Positions 34,547-48,000 of a stretch of 64,000 nt of DNA are shown in pieces. The stretch is from Adiantum capillus-veneris (taxonomy: Eukaryota > Streptophyta > Polypodiopsida > Polypodiales > Pteridaceae): the NCBI GenBank assembly GCA_014529385.2, contig CM043967.1, forward strand, positions 80,800,278 to 80,864,277, given 5' to 3'. The translations under genes and the position numbers were made by a program. Position 1 is the first letter of the stretch; the number at the start of each line of letters is the position of its first letter. The notes under the pieces are model-generated. The model searched no databases and was not told the origin of the DNA. It saw nothing but the letters and a program-made list of their open reading frames with translations.

Positions 34547-37500
34547 AGTGCGCGTGCGAGAGCGTCTGTGTGTGTGCAGCAATGGAGAAGAGAGGAGACA
34601 CAGGTTTGGGTGGACTCCAAACACAACAGTGTTAGGGTTATGAGTCCTTATTCTTTTATGTAGAATGAATGGTCAGTGTTAGTTCCCGGTTAGTCTCTGA
34701 ACGCCCAACACTCAGGCGCGGCACATTGGGATTTACCACCCCAACAACCTCCCACTTAAAAGACAATGTGCCTTTAATCTGGGGTGACAATGTATATATA
34801 CATACAATACATGTAGACAATGACCATGATCATCTACTCAATGCCCATGAGTGTGCGACAATGTGCAAACCTCTCTGAAGGTAAGCCCTTTGTGAGCAAA
34901 TCATCAAGATTCTCAGTGGTGTGAATCTTGGCAAGCTACAATCGCTTGTCCTCAAGCACCTCGCGAATGAAGTAATACTTCACATCCACATGCTTTGTCT
35001 TTGCATGAAACACTGGATTCTTTGCCAATTGTATAGCACTTTGGCTATCACAATGTAACACAGTCATCTCAACATTGATTCCCAAGTCTCCCACCAGCCG
35101 ACCAAGCCATATAGCTTCCTTGCAAGCTTCTGAAGCTGCAACATATTCAGCTTATGTAGTAGATAAGGCAACACAATCTTTCAAACGAGATCTCCATGAA
35201 ACTGCACCTCCAGTGAATTCAAAAACATAGCCTAAAGTGGACCTTCTCTTGTCCAAGTCTCCTGCATATTCTGCATCCGTGTAACCCATTACACATGCTT
35301 CCTTTCTTCCAAAGTAAATGCAAATGTCTTTTGTACCATTCAAATATCAAATAACCCCTTTCACTATCTCCCAATGTTTCTTGCCTAGATTTGACATACA
35401 TCTGCTAACAACTCCCACTGCAAAAGCAATATCAGAACGTGTAGCAATCATAGCACACATCAAGCTCCCAATTGCAGATGAATAAGGCACTTGTGCCATT
35501 TCAACCTTTTCCTCTTCGAACTTAGGGCAATCATTTTTAGAAAGTTTCACATATGAGGCAATGGAGTACTCAATTCCTTCCCCGTCTCCATATTGAAACG
35601 CCTGAGCACTTTAGCAATGTACTCAGATTAAGACAAATAGACCAATTTCTTGCATGTGTCTTGCTTAATGCGCATGCCAAGGATATGGCTTTCTTCACCC
35701 ATGTCTTTCATTTCAAAGTTTGCATGTAGTCCATATCGCTACGTTTGTAGCCTTGAGAGAGCATGAATGAGTAGAATTTACGATAACACTCCCTTGATGA
35801 CTGTTTTAGACCTTAAAGAGTCTTTTCTAACTGACACACCAAGTCTTCATTGCCCTTCTCAACAAAACCTTCTGGCTGCTGCATATAAACTTCTTCTTGA
35901 AGATCACCATGCAAGAACGTCGTCTTGACATCCATCTAGTCAAGTTCCATGTCATCTTTAGCAAGCAACACAAGTACACACCGCAAAGCAGTCATCTTGA
36001 CAACCGGAGAAAAGATCTCATCAAAGTCAATACCCTGTTGCTGCTTAAATCCTTTAGCAACAAGTCGTGCCTTGTACTTGGGTTTATTATCATGAGGTGT
36101 AATTTTCTGCTTGTACACCCATTTGCATGGTAATGCCTTTTTACCTTTAGGCAACCGAACCAACTTCCAAGTTGGATTCTTATGCAATGAGTCCATTTCT
36201 GATTGCATAGCTTTCTCCCACTTTTCCTTGTCATCCATTGACATGGCTTCCTTATAACAGGATGGATCTCCGCAATCTGTCAACATAATGTAGTCAAATA
36301 AGGGAGTAAATCTATCAGGAGGCCTTGAAACTCTTGTAGACCTTCTGATAACTGCTTGAGTTGGTTGTCTCTCTGCAACATCTTGTACTACAGGAAGATT
36401 CTATACTTGTTGTTTGACATTAAGCACTTCAACCCTATTGTGGATAACTCTCCTGACCTCCACTGTATGCATGGGCTTCTTATGCATCTTTTCTTCATTG
36501 AAGTATACGTCATTACTGCGAACTATCTTTTTAGCTTCAGGATCCCATAACCGAAATCCCATCTCGCCAAGATTGCCATAACCAAGAAATATGCATTTCT
36601 TTGACTTAGGAGCCAACTTGCTTCGAAACTCCTTTGGAACATGGAAATACGCTTCACAACCAAAGATTCTAAGATGCTTGTAAGAAGGTGGCTTCCCAAA
36701 CCAAGCTCTTGAGGTACCTTCTCATCTAAAGCCTTGTTAGGAGATCTATCAATAAGATGGGCAACAGTTGCTAATGCTTCCGCCCAAAATCCATTAGGCA
36801 ACTCTGCATTAGACAACATGCTACATAACTTCTCTTGTATGGTATGGTTCATCCTCTCAGCGACACCATTTTGTGGAGGGTTATATGGAGCAGTCAACTC
36901 TCTTTTGATGCCTTGGAATCACAAAATTTTGAAAGGCTTTAGTGACATATTCACCACCATTGTCTGACCTTAAGCACTTGACTTTCTTGCCATACTGATT
37001 TTCATGTAATGCCACAAAATTTTAAAATTTTGAAAGAACTTCATCCATCTTCCTGAGAGGATATACCCACACTTTCCTTGAAAAGTCATCAATTAATGTA
37101 ACAAAGTACAATGAACCTCCCATGGATATGTTAGGCATAGGTCCACACACATCACTATGCACTACTCTAATGGCTCACTTTTCTGAGTGCTTCCCCTTTT
37201 GTATGGTGACTGTGTTTGTTTACCATAAAGACAATGCTCACAAACTGAAAAGTATGAGAAATTGAAGCCAAGGAACATAACCAAAATGAGACAAGATTTT
37301 TATTCTCTTTTGAGACATATGTCCTAATCGACGCTACCACAAAGAAACACTTGGCTGCTCAGTTACACAGATTACATGGTTTTTAACATTGGATACATGT
37401 AGCAAGTACAAAGTCCTAGACTTTGAACCATGTGCTACCACTAAAGAACCTTTGGTGATCTTCCACGAACTATCACCAAATGTGCAGTAATATCTAGTGT

Positions 37501-38661
37501 CATCCAATTGTCCTGTACTAATCAAGCTTTTGGTAAGCTTCAGCACATGTCTCACATTCTTGAGCATAAATAAAGAACCATTCTAAAATTTTAGCTACAC
37601 ATCACCGACACCAACTATGTCGTAAGCAAAATCATTGCCAAGACGAACACGACCTTTACGGGTTGCATCATATGTACTAAACCCCTCTCTATGAGGAGTC
37701 ACATGAAACGATGCACCTGAGTCACTAACCCAATCCTGTAAAGCATAGTCATCAGTGGCAATCAAAAATATTGAATCCATGGCAGATTAGAGATAAATGT
37801 CTCCATCAAAATCTTCAACAAAAACATTGTTGATCTCTTCAATCTTTATACTGCTTTCCTCAGTCTTGCCTTGTTCCTGCTTCTTGTCTTTACCTTTCTC
37901 TTGTTTCCACTTTCGACAGTCTTTCTTCATATGACCCTTTTTGTGACAGTGATAGCACTCAATGTCTTTTTGGCCACGTGATTTGCTACGAGATTTTCCT
38001 CTCTGATTTTGCTTGCCTTTTTCTTGTGATCGACCACGAACAATGAGAGCATTGCTAGTACCAAGAGGAGTATCAAGATTCTTTTCTTGCTAACCTCTTC
38101 AGTAAGCAGACTGCCCTCAACATCAGCACATGTTAAACCATTAGGAGGTGTTGAGTTACTTATGGTTGTGCGAAAAGTATCCCAACTTTGTGGTAACATA
38201 ACTAGCAAGAACATTAACTTTGACCGAATTGTCAAAATTGACTCCCTGCGCAGAAAGCTAATTGAAAACTATGTGGAACTCATTGAGATGGTTGCACATG
38301 GGTGTGCCCTTATCCATCTTCAAATCAACTAACTTCTCAGCCAATAAACCTGTGATGCTGCACTTTGCTTCTCATACAGGTCACATAACTTCTTCCACAG
38401 CTCATAACTAGTCTTTTCCATGTTCACATTGAAGTACACATTCTTTGATAAAGTCAGCATGATGGTGGACTTGGCAAGCTCATCCAACTCCTGCCAATCA
38501 TACTCATCCATATCCTCAGGCTTTATCCCCTTCATCTTTATCGGCCGGATCTGCTTCTTTTGTACTAAGACATTGTAAATTTGTTCCTTCCAAAATGGGA
38601 AGTTAGTGCCATCTAACTTCTCAATGTTGAACAAAGAGTTCTCTGATGATGAATCTATCAC
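34547..38661 (-). mobile_element. Decayed Copia element D (Gag-Pol relic)
   Basis: Minus-strand order is canonical Copia: Gag (38661-38329, K-L-D-G-T-N-F-P-F-W), CCHC knuckle (about 37950-37900, C-Y-H-C-H-K-K-G-H-M), protease (37780-37595, D-S-G-A-S), pre-integrase (37567-37334), integrase (about 37200-36523, G-V-A-E-R-M-N at about 36855), reverse transcriptase (36286-35800, N-terminal palm) and RNase H (35550-34900, Y-T-D-A-E-Y-A-G-D). Many stops and frameshifts divide it. A purine tract (AAGTGGGAGG) at about 34750-34760 precedes a probable 3' LTR ending near 34547. The 5' LTR is not found. Confidence 0.8.
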
Positions 38662-38995
38662 TCGACAAGGAACAAAAGTGATAGATTCGCTCCACTAAAG
38701 AAGATGATAGAAAACCTGAAAAATTTCAGCAGAGTCTCCTCTACAAAACTAACTTCTGAACCCAAAACAAATGTGTACAATGACTGAAATGCTAATCAAG
38801 GGGGCTAAACTGGGAAGATAGAATCTCAAAGAATTGTCACTGTCAGTGTCTCCAACTCTAGAAGAGTGTCTCTAGCCAACTGAACACTATCAAACACATA
38901 CGCATAAAGATGACAGCAATGCCAACAATGGCAGGTCAGCAGATGCACACCAATCATGCACTAATCGCATAAACATACATCCTATGATTTGCAGA
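38662..38995. other. Unassigned stretch between Copia relics D and E
   Basis: No gene or LTR recognised. It may be the leader of element D. Confidence 0.4.
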
Positions 38996-39570
38996 ATTTT
39001 GTCCACACTTGTCATACAAAGTGAGCTTATACAGCCCACGGCACAAAAGGCCAGATGCAACAATTTCATCACCAAAACTAAGATCATGAACTGTACATCT
39101 GTCATCCACAAATTTAACTACATGTCCAGGTCTAGCAAGTGCGGATACAGACAAGAGATTCTTCTTGATCCCACGTACATAAAGTGCATCAACAAGTGTG
39201 AAGGAACTGCCATTTGCAGCAGTAAGCACAATCTTTCCAACTCCCTGAACCGGATAAGAGGCATTGTTGACACAAGTGACAGAATTCCCATGAGGGACAA
39301 AATCGAGAGAGGTGAACAATTCATGATGTGAGGTAATGTGCTTTGTAGCACCACTGTCGAAATACCAGACATGTGAATCTACAGCAACTGACAAGCATGC
39401 ATCCTAGACAGCAAGATTGTAAGTGCACTCTGCGCTAAAAGCCCATTCTGCATCAACATCAGCATCACAATCTCCTTTCACAGAAGACTCAACAATGGCT
39501 GCATCTGTGTAGTATTTTAGCCTCATTGCGACTTGCATAAAGACCTGTTAGAATATCCCAAGCCTGTTTT
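38996..39570 (-). mobile_element. Copia fragment E (protease region), inverted relative to F
   Basis: Minus-strand protease segment (W-Y-F-D-S-G-A-T-K-H) of the same family as F and G. It is joined near 39508 to a small gag piece (matches the G segment near 48910-48970), so about 550 bp of gag is deleted. Its arm 38996-39461 is the reverse complement of 39571-40040. Confidence 0.8.
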
Positions 39571-40439
39571 GCTGATGTTGATGCAGAATGGGCTTTTAGC
39601 GCAGAGTGCACTTACAATCCTACTGTCCATGATGCATGCTTGTCAGTTGCTGCAGATTCACATGTGTGGTATTTTGATAGTGGTGCTACAAAGCACATTA
39701 CCTCACATCGTGAATTGTTTACCTCTCTCGAGTCTGTCCCTCATGGGAATTCAGTCACTTGTGCCAACAATGCCTCTTATTCGGTTCAAGGAGTTGGAAA
39801 GATTGTGCTTACTGCGGCAAATGGCAGTTCCTTCACACTTGTTGATGCACTTTATGTACACGGGATCAAGAAGAATCTCTTGCCTGTATCTGCACTTGCT
39901 AGACTTGGACTTGTAGTAAAATTTGTGGATGACAGATGTACAGTTCATCATCTCAGTTTTGGTGATGAAATTGTTGCATCTGGGCTTTTGTGCCGTGGGC
40001 TGTATAAGCTCACTTTGTATGACAAGTGTGGACAAAATTTTGCAAATGCTGTTGCAGATTCAAGGGCTATTTCAGATGCAAAACTTTGGCATGCACGTTT
40101 TGGTCATCTGAATTTGTCACTTTGCTGCGTTTGCAAAAATCTGATATGGTTGCTTCTTTGCCACCTCTGGAAGCACCTGTCAAACATGTTTGTGAAGGCT
40201 GTATTTTGGGTAAGATGCAGCGTTCTAAGTTTCCAAAGGATGGTTCAGTTCAGGCCACATGCAGGTTGCAGCTTCTGCATAGTGATGTTTGTGGGCCCAA
40301 GCAAACTCTGTCCTTGGGCAATTACCTGTACTTCGTGACTTTCATTGATGATTACTCCAGGCATGCATGGGTATTTCCTCTTAAAGCGAAGTCCAAAGTT
40401 TTTATGTGCTTCAAACAATTTTTGGCTATGGCTGAAAAT

Positions 40440-40660
40440 CACTACATGACCCAAAGTTATCGACGCACTATATATCGACGCCCGTACCTTTCCACGCGGA
40501 TATCGACGTTCTTTTACCCCGTCGATATACGCGTCGAAATGTCTGTCGATATGCACGTGGAAATACGTGTGGAAATACGTGTGGCAAAGCTTGATTTTCC
40601 ACACGTATATTGACGGACATTACCACGTGTATATCGACGGACATTTCGACGCTAAAAAAT
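40440..40660. repeat. Left subterminal repeats of the CACTA element
   Basis: TATCGACG or its complement CGTCGATA recurs many times in both orientations (near 40458, 40473, 40498, 40520, 40545, 40636). Variants such as CACGTGGAAATACG and GTATATTGACGG are also seen. In CACTA elements such arrays bind the TNPA-type protein. Confidence 0.8.
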
Positions 40661-40798
40661 TAGGGAAAAAAAAGGGGAACCTGCGCGCAGGGGCCATTTT
40701 CGCCTTCAATGCGTGCGCTCAGATCTTGGCCGAAACCTGCTGCGCAGGTATTATGGAACTCTTCCCCCCCCCCCCCTCTCTCTCTCTCTCTCTCTACA

Positions 40799-41170
<372 letters not shown>

Positions 41171-41204
41171 AATGTATGCGTAGGAAATTCAAATTAAAGA
41201 GAGA

Positions 41205-41600
41205 AATGAAATGAAATGTTATATTAACGTCTTCAAAAGGCCAAAGTGACCTATGAGACCAGAAAGTTACAATGTGGTGGATCTGATACAAAGTCAGAAT
41301 AACAAGATGACAAAATGACAAAATAAAATATTATGGAATCCTAAACTGCTGGGTGTGGACTAAGCAGTTAAAACAGCTACCTAGGATAGGTAGATCATAA
41401 AAGATCCAGCATCTGTCGCGCTGGCGGACTTCATCAATCTCCTCCATGGTCAGTAGTCTGACGAGGCGTTGTGCATGTTGAGCCAAAGTGACCTGGATCT
41501 TCTGATGCAGCCTCTGTCAATATATGTTGTGTAGTCTGGCCTCCGCAGTCGTGGGTGTCTGGATCTCCCTAGCTCAGTCGCTCATTCGATCAGTAGAGAG
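41205..41600 (-). mobile_element. 3' fragment of a LINE (older copy)
   Basis: On the minus strand GGTCTCATAGGTCACTTTGG, followed by GTTAATATAAC and (ATTTC)n, matches the 3' end of the LINE at 41610-43280 (GGTCCCATAGGTCATATTTG, GATAATAGAAC and (TATC)n). Two LINE 3' ends therefore lie in tandem. Confidence 0.55.
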
Positions 41601-41609
41601 ATAGGGAAG

Positions 41610-43280
41610 TAGATAGATAGATAGTTCTATTATCATCCTCGGAGGTCAAATATGACCTATGGGACCAAATGAACATGTCACGTGGTGTGAGTGGAGGTCA
41701 TAAGTGACTCTCGATGCTAAAAAATGGCTGAAATGAGCGTCGCAATAGAGAGGCCACATCGTGGTTGGGAGAGGAAGGTATGTAGGGAGAGCTCATGGCT
41801 GAATATATGGGGAAAAGAGGACCTAATGTGGTCAAAAGCTGAGCACTCAAGTAGTGTGTGGTACTCACTCTCTCGCACTTGACAAGGGCATAAGGTGCAA
41901 AGTCGATGATAGTCCTCGCCAGTGCCCCAACATCCTATCTCGCAGCGTAGAGAATGGGAGCTAAGACGAATGGAGGCAATGGTGCGGATCGCACTCAACG
42001 GGATGGGCGCAAGGATGTAGGGATGGGTTCGGTTACCTCGTTCGGAGAAGAAGAGAGATTTGTAGTTTGGGGCAACGTGTGTGGTGTAATGGCTGAAGCG
42101 AGAACCTCCAGATTTCTCCCAAGCCATGATACGTTGGCGTTGTAAGAAGGCCTCATTAACTTGGGAGTCGATCGACGCATCCTTGACCAAGTGACATGCA
42201 TCCCATCTTCCAAACCATTTCTTGATGTCAAGCATCCACCCCGAACTTAGTATTTTCCTCTTGCATGTCTTTTGAACCTTTTGACTTGCTTCATATGCGA
42301 TTCTAGGAAGTCGATGCAAAGGGCTATGTTGTGTCTTACGCATGTACTCCACAACCCTTTGCATGCCCAAGACCTCAATGGGAAGCGATCCGGCATCAAG
42401 AAGTAAGAGCATGTTTGTGTCTTGACTTGGAGAAAGTTGGTGAGAAAACGCTTTTGGACATTCTCAAACTCTTTCCAAGTAGACTTCCCGATGCTTCCAA
42501 CCCACACCTCCACTCCATAAAGAAGCACCGGTGTCATCAATGTGTCAAATAGGTACTTTTTGAGAGCCCAACACTTGATCTCTCCAGCATTGCACATGTT
42601 CTCAAATGCATAATAAGCCCTCTTTCCGGCTTCCAAGCGACGCATTGCACAATCCTTCCATTTATGATTGGATGGAACCTCAAGGCCAAGGTACTTGAAG
42701 TGATCTACCACTTCAAGTTGCTCATTGTTGTATACAATGCATGGATTTTCATCATTGAGGGTCTTTACAAGCATAACCTTGGTTTTGGATCCATTCACAA
42801 TCAGCCCTCTATGTGGACAAAAGCGTTCCAAGACACTCATAAGCTTTTGTGCATCTTCTAAGGTATGTGCCAAGAGCACTACATCATCGGCATAAAGCAA
42901 AAGCATGATCACCGCATTTCCGATCTTAACCTCTTCTATGCCTTCTTGCTGCATAAAATCAAGAACCATGCATTCCAATTCATCAATGAGTAGCCCAAAG
43001 AGGGTTGGGGAAAGTGGACATCCTTGTTTGACACCAATGGTGCTTGCAAAAAATTCTGAAATTCCATCTCCTATACGTAATCGACATATCACTTTTTGGT
43101 AGATGCGAAAGACTGCATGCATAAATTCTCTCGGCACTTGAAGGCTTTGCATACGTCTCCAAAGATTTCCTCGCGGTACCATGTCAAAAGCTTTCTTGAA
43201 ATCCACAAAGCAACAATACAACTTTTTTCCTTTCAATCGAGACGCTTCCATAAGAACTCAAAGAGTGACAAGGTGACCAG
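41610..43280 (-). mobile_element. 5'-truncated LINE (non-LTR retrotransposon)
   Basis: Reverse transcriptase frame 43251-42247 (334 codons) holds C-C-F-V-D-F-K-K-A-F-D-M-V, G-V-K-Q-G-C-P-L-S-P and the catalytic L-L-Y-A-D-D-V-V-L-L. After a frameshift near 42400 the frame 42412-41717 gives the C-terminal part, ending with a zinc-finger-like C-x2-C-x7-H-x4-C (C-T-L-C-P-C ... Y-H-T-L-L-E-C). Endonuclease and the 5' half are absent. Upstream, V-T-L-stop-V-L-M-E-A-S-R-L shows a nonsense change. The 3' end has a (TATC)n tail near 41610-41630. It lies antisense inside the CACTA. Confidence 0.8.
42247..43251 (-). pseudogene. LINE reverse transcriptase domain
   Basis: RVT_1-type fingers and palm with the Y-A-D-D catalytic box at about codons 120-123, followed by the thumb motif H-F-K-Y-L-G-L-E-V. 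It lacks the N-terminal endonuclease and shifts frame before the C-terminal zinc finger, so a full protein is not made. Confidence 0.8.
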
Positions 43281-43315
43281 GCGTTGTGCATGTCGAGCCA
43301 AAGTGACCTAGATCC

Positions 43316-43631
43316 AGACAGAGAGAGAGAGAGATTGATAGAGAGAGAGAGAGAGAGAGAGAAAGAGAGTGATATATATATATATATATATATACATAGA
43401 GAGAGAGAGAGAGGGAAGTAGAGAGCGAGACAGAGAGAGAGAGAGAGAGATAGGAAATACGTAAATAGAGAGAGAAAGAGAGATAGCGAGAGCGAGATCG
43501 AGAGAGAGAGAAAGAGAAATAAAGAGATAGAGAGTGATATATATATATATATAGCGAGAGTGAGATCGAGAGAGAAAGAACGAGAGATAGGATACGTAGA
43601 CAAAGAGAGAGAAATAAAGAGATAGAGAGTG

Positions 43632-43707
<76 letters not shown>

Positions 43708-43710
43708 AAC
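43316..43710. repeat. (GA)n, (TA)n and (GATA)-like microsatellite block
   Basis: GA tracts alternate with TATATA runs (43372-43394, 43530-43550, 43630-43676). GATAGGATACGTA-like phrases recur, and GAGAGTGATATATATATA occurs three times (near 43365, 43532 and 43628), so part of this is a longer-unit tandem duplication. Confidence 0.9.
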
Positions 43711-44713
43711 TAGAGATAGCTACAGAGGTAGATAGAGAGAGATAGATAGTAGATAGAGAAAGAGGGAGAGAAAGAGTTAGGTTGGCTTACCAATTGTGTG
43801 AAAAGGACAGAAACTCTCTCTCTCTCTCTCTCTCTCTCCCTCCCTCTAGAAGAAACTATGGAACTAAAAGAGGCAAAGGGGTTTTGCCCGCTACATGCAT
43901 TGCCATGTACACCTGGGAGTGCACGTATGTGTCTACCCATATAGGATTTGACCAATAAAGATGAGATTTTGACCCGGTGGTCCTGATCTTCGTACACCTC
44001 TGGACCGAGGTGTACGGAGATTGGGCAAGACTAGAGAATGCGAGGTAGTTTACATTGTGAGGAAAGCATATATATTAAAACAACATTCATAATCATTGTA
44101 GATGGCAACGTCATCAACTAACATGGAGGAACAGATTGCATGCTCGTGCACGCTCTGCAAGTATCAAATCCTACACAAGCGTAGGATATGTAATGAGCAT
44201 GTGCACAAGTACGGAGAGTTTGCTAGAGAAACCGTACAGAATCTACGATACAACTCCTACGGAACGGGCATTGATTTTCGCGACATAGCACCTACATCTA
44301 AGAGAGAGAGAGAAAAAGGATTATACGTGAAGGTCCGACCAATATAGAGCCAAGGATGGAAGCAAAAAAGGGCTTACAGACAGAAGACGACGGCATGGAG
44401 GAGATGTTGGATGCCTTCTTCCAAACAAGCAAGGAGAACGCTAACGAAGCAACACAAGAAGCCGTGTGCCTATCTCCTGAAGACATGTTGAGGAAGTTGG
44501 CATGTCAACCAATCTATGAAGGTGCCAAAATATCTGTGCTTTGTACTTGTCTGGCGTTTTTGAATCTTCAGTCAGTGTACGGGTGGTCAGATGCAAGCGT
44601 CACTGCTTTGTTTAGGTACGTAATTTACAAAAGAGATTTTTCGATTGCAACGGTGACGTGCTTGGAGAGCTTTTTAATTTAATGTGGCTTAAACAGGTTG
44701 TTGCGGGAGCAAC

Positions 44714-44940
44714 TGTTGGAATTAGGGTTGCAGAGAAACACACACAGCTTGGAGAAGACGAAGGAAGCTCAAGGCACACAATAGAGAGTGTGTTACTTAG
44801 TGTGCAATGGAAAGATAGTTAGCCCTAGAGTGATGGGCGTATATACAATGCACGGGGGGAAAAACCTCCTAAAGAGAGAAAAAATGCCCCGGCAATCCTA
44901 GTGTATTCACACACATCACTACCACATGTATATGGTAACA
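44714..44940 (-). repeat. 3' LTR of Copia G
   Basis: Plus-strand ends TGTTGGAATT and GGTAACA. It would supply the poly(A) region. Confidence 0.95.
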
Positions 44941-45015
44941 AATCCCCCCTGGAGTGATGCGGTGAACGAGAGCTGGCACATGAGTAAAGGGAAGTGCCAT
45001 GCCCTGAGGACAGGA

Positions 45016-48000
45016 TCAGTCCACAAAGGGGAGTAAGCCCAAAGCTTTGCGGAAAGCTTCAAGCTTCTCACGAGACAATGCCTTTGTGAAAAGATCTGCA
45101 AGGTTGTCTTGTGTTGGCACATAAGCCAAGCTGATCTCTCCTGCTGAGAGCCTCTCCCTGACATAGTGGTAATGCACCTCAATGTGCTTTGTGCGAGCAT
45201 GAAAAACTGGGTTCCTCGCAACTGCCAATGCGCTCTGACTGTCAGTGTAGATAGTGTTGGCAGTGTCCTGTCCAACACCCAAGTCATCCATAAGGCGTCT
45301 GAGCCATACACACTCAACCGTAGCTGTGAAGACTGCCCTGTACTCAGCCTCACAACTCGAAGTGGCCACAGTAGGTTGCTTCTTGCTCAACCATGATATA
45401 CATGAACTGCCAAGCATGAAACAAAAACCACTTGTGGACACTCGCGTGTCAAAACAACCAGCCCAATCTGAGTCCGAAAAAGCATGTAAGTCTGGCGGCA
45501 ATGATCCCCCCTTGGGATAAAACAAGTGAAGATGTAAAGTGCCACTAAGGTAGCGGAAAATCCTCTTGACAGCCTGCCAATGCTTAGACCCTGGGCTATG
45601 CATAAATCTGCTGACCTGTGAGACTGCAAACTGAATATCTGGCCTCGTGTTGCATACATAAATGAGGCAGCCAACAGCAGTTTGGTAAAGAGTGACATCA
45701 GCAGGATCGCCAGCATCATGTAGACTCAACTTCAAACCTGTTTCCATGGGAGTGGCAATAGGTTTGCAATCCTCAAGTCCAAACTTACATAGCAATGTCT
45801 CTATGTAACTTTTCTGACACAAGGCAATACCACCATCACACTGCTTAAACTGTATACCCAAGTAATGATGCAACAGCCCCAAATCTTTCATCTTGAAAGT
45901 AGCATTCAAATCAGCCTTAAATTCAGCAATATGTCTCTCATTTGGTCCAGTGATCAGCAAATCATCAACATAAAGAACCACAATGAGAAATACATCATCC
46001 TCACGCTTTACATACAATGTGCTTTCTGTTGGACTGTTACGAAAGCCTCGTTTAACCAAATGAGTGTCAGCTTTCTCATACCAAGCACGAGGAGATTGCT
46101 TCAACCCATACAAAGCCTTCTTACATTTGCACACTTTGTCCTCTTGTCCTTTTATGACAAAACCGCGAGGCTGCATTACATAAACTTCCTCAAATATGTC
46201 ACCATTCAAGAAAGCAGTAACAATGTCTGATTGATGTACATCCCAACCAAAATGAGCTGCCAATGCACATAGAAAACGCACAGTAGTCATACGACAAGTG
46301 GGAGCAAAATTCTCTTCATAATCTATGCCTTTTTGTTGTGCATAACCCTTTGCAACAAGTCGAGCCTTATGGCGATCGATCTCACCATCCGGCTTGCGTT
46401 TCAACTTGTAAACCCACTTCGTACCAATGGCCTTTTTGCCAGGAGGCAAATCACATAAAGTCCATGTGTCATTCTCTATAAGTGCATCATATTCTGATTT
46501 CATGGCAGCAATCCAATTTTCTGAATTCTGTGCTTCATCAAAAGACAGAGGCTCCTCAACATTATGTAAACTAGACACAGCCAAAGCATAACAATCTGAT
46601 GCATAAGATGCATGGCGAGAGCCTGAACGAGTATGACTAGATAAAGGTGCATCCAATTTACTGTCACGCAAAGTGTGCACCAGCCATTTTGGCATACCTC
46701 TAGCCTGCTCATTTTCAGCCCTTTCCTCATCAAGTACATCATGTACATCTGCATCAGTAATAGGCTGTTCTAAAACATTTTCAGAAACCCCCATAGGCTG
46801 TACATTTGCCTCATTGGAACTTACATTCGTATTTCCACCACTGAAAAGAGGCAACAAAGTGTCATAAATGTCCTGTGAGCTTACATTATTGTCTCTAGTA
46901 CATGACAGCAAGGGCTGAACAGAGTCTTCCACAAACACTACATCCCGTGAAACCAGAATACGTTTTGTTTGCAGATGATACAACCTGTAACCTTTGCTTT
47001 CAGCACTATAACCAACAAAAATACATTTGACAGCCTTATCATCCAATTTTCTGCGCTGCACTTGTGGAACCAAAGCATATGCCAAACAGCCAAAAACACA
47101 CATGTGCTCAATAGAAGGTTTTCTATCATGCCATGCTTCATATGGAGTAATAGACTGCAAAGCTTTCGTAGGACACCTGTTAAGTACATAAGTGGCACAC
47201 ATGATGGCCTCAAGCCAAAAAGAATGCAGCAAAGCTTGACTTTTGACCATACATCGTGCCATTTCCGTTAGTGACCTGTTTTTCCTCTCAGCAACACCAT
47301 TTTGCTGAGGTGTATAAGGCACTGTACATTGGTGTTTTATCCCACGACTAGCCAAAAATGCATTAAATTCATGAGACATATACTCCCCCCCTCGATCGGA
47401 ACGGAGGGTGCCCATAGTACATTTCGAGACATTTTCAGCCATAGCCAGAAATTGTTTGAAGCACATAAAAACTTCGGACTTCGCTTTAAGCGGAAATACC
47501 CATGCATGCCTGGAGTAATCATCAATGAAAGTCACGAAGTACAGGTAATTGCCCAAGGACGGAGTTTGCATGGGCCCACAAACATCACTATGCACAAGCT
47601 GCAACCTGCATGTGGCCCTAACTGAACCATCCTTTGGAAACTTCGAACGCTGCATTTTACCCAGAATACAGCCTTCACAAACATGTTTGACAGGTGCTTC
47701 AAGAGGCGGCAAAGAAGCAACCATATCAGATTTCTGCAAACGTAGCAAACTGGCAAAATTCAGATGACCAAAACGTGCATGCCAAAGTTTTGCATCTGAA
47801 ATAGCCCTTGAATCTGCAACAGCATTTGCAAAATTTTGTCCACACTTGTCATACAAAGTGAGCTTATACAGCCCACGGCACAAAAGCCCAGATGCAACAA
47901 TTTCATCACCAAAATTGAGATCATGAACTGTACATCTGTCATCCACAAATTTGACTACAAGTCCAAGTCTAGCAAGTGCGGATACAGGCAAGAGATTCTT

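Noticed and set aside
43184-43641. Leucine/serine-rich minus-strand frames near 43200-43640
   Set aside because: Translations of GA/TA microsatellites upstream of the LINE; no protein character.
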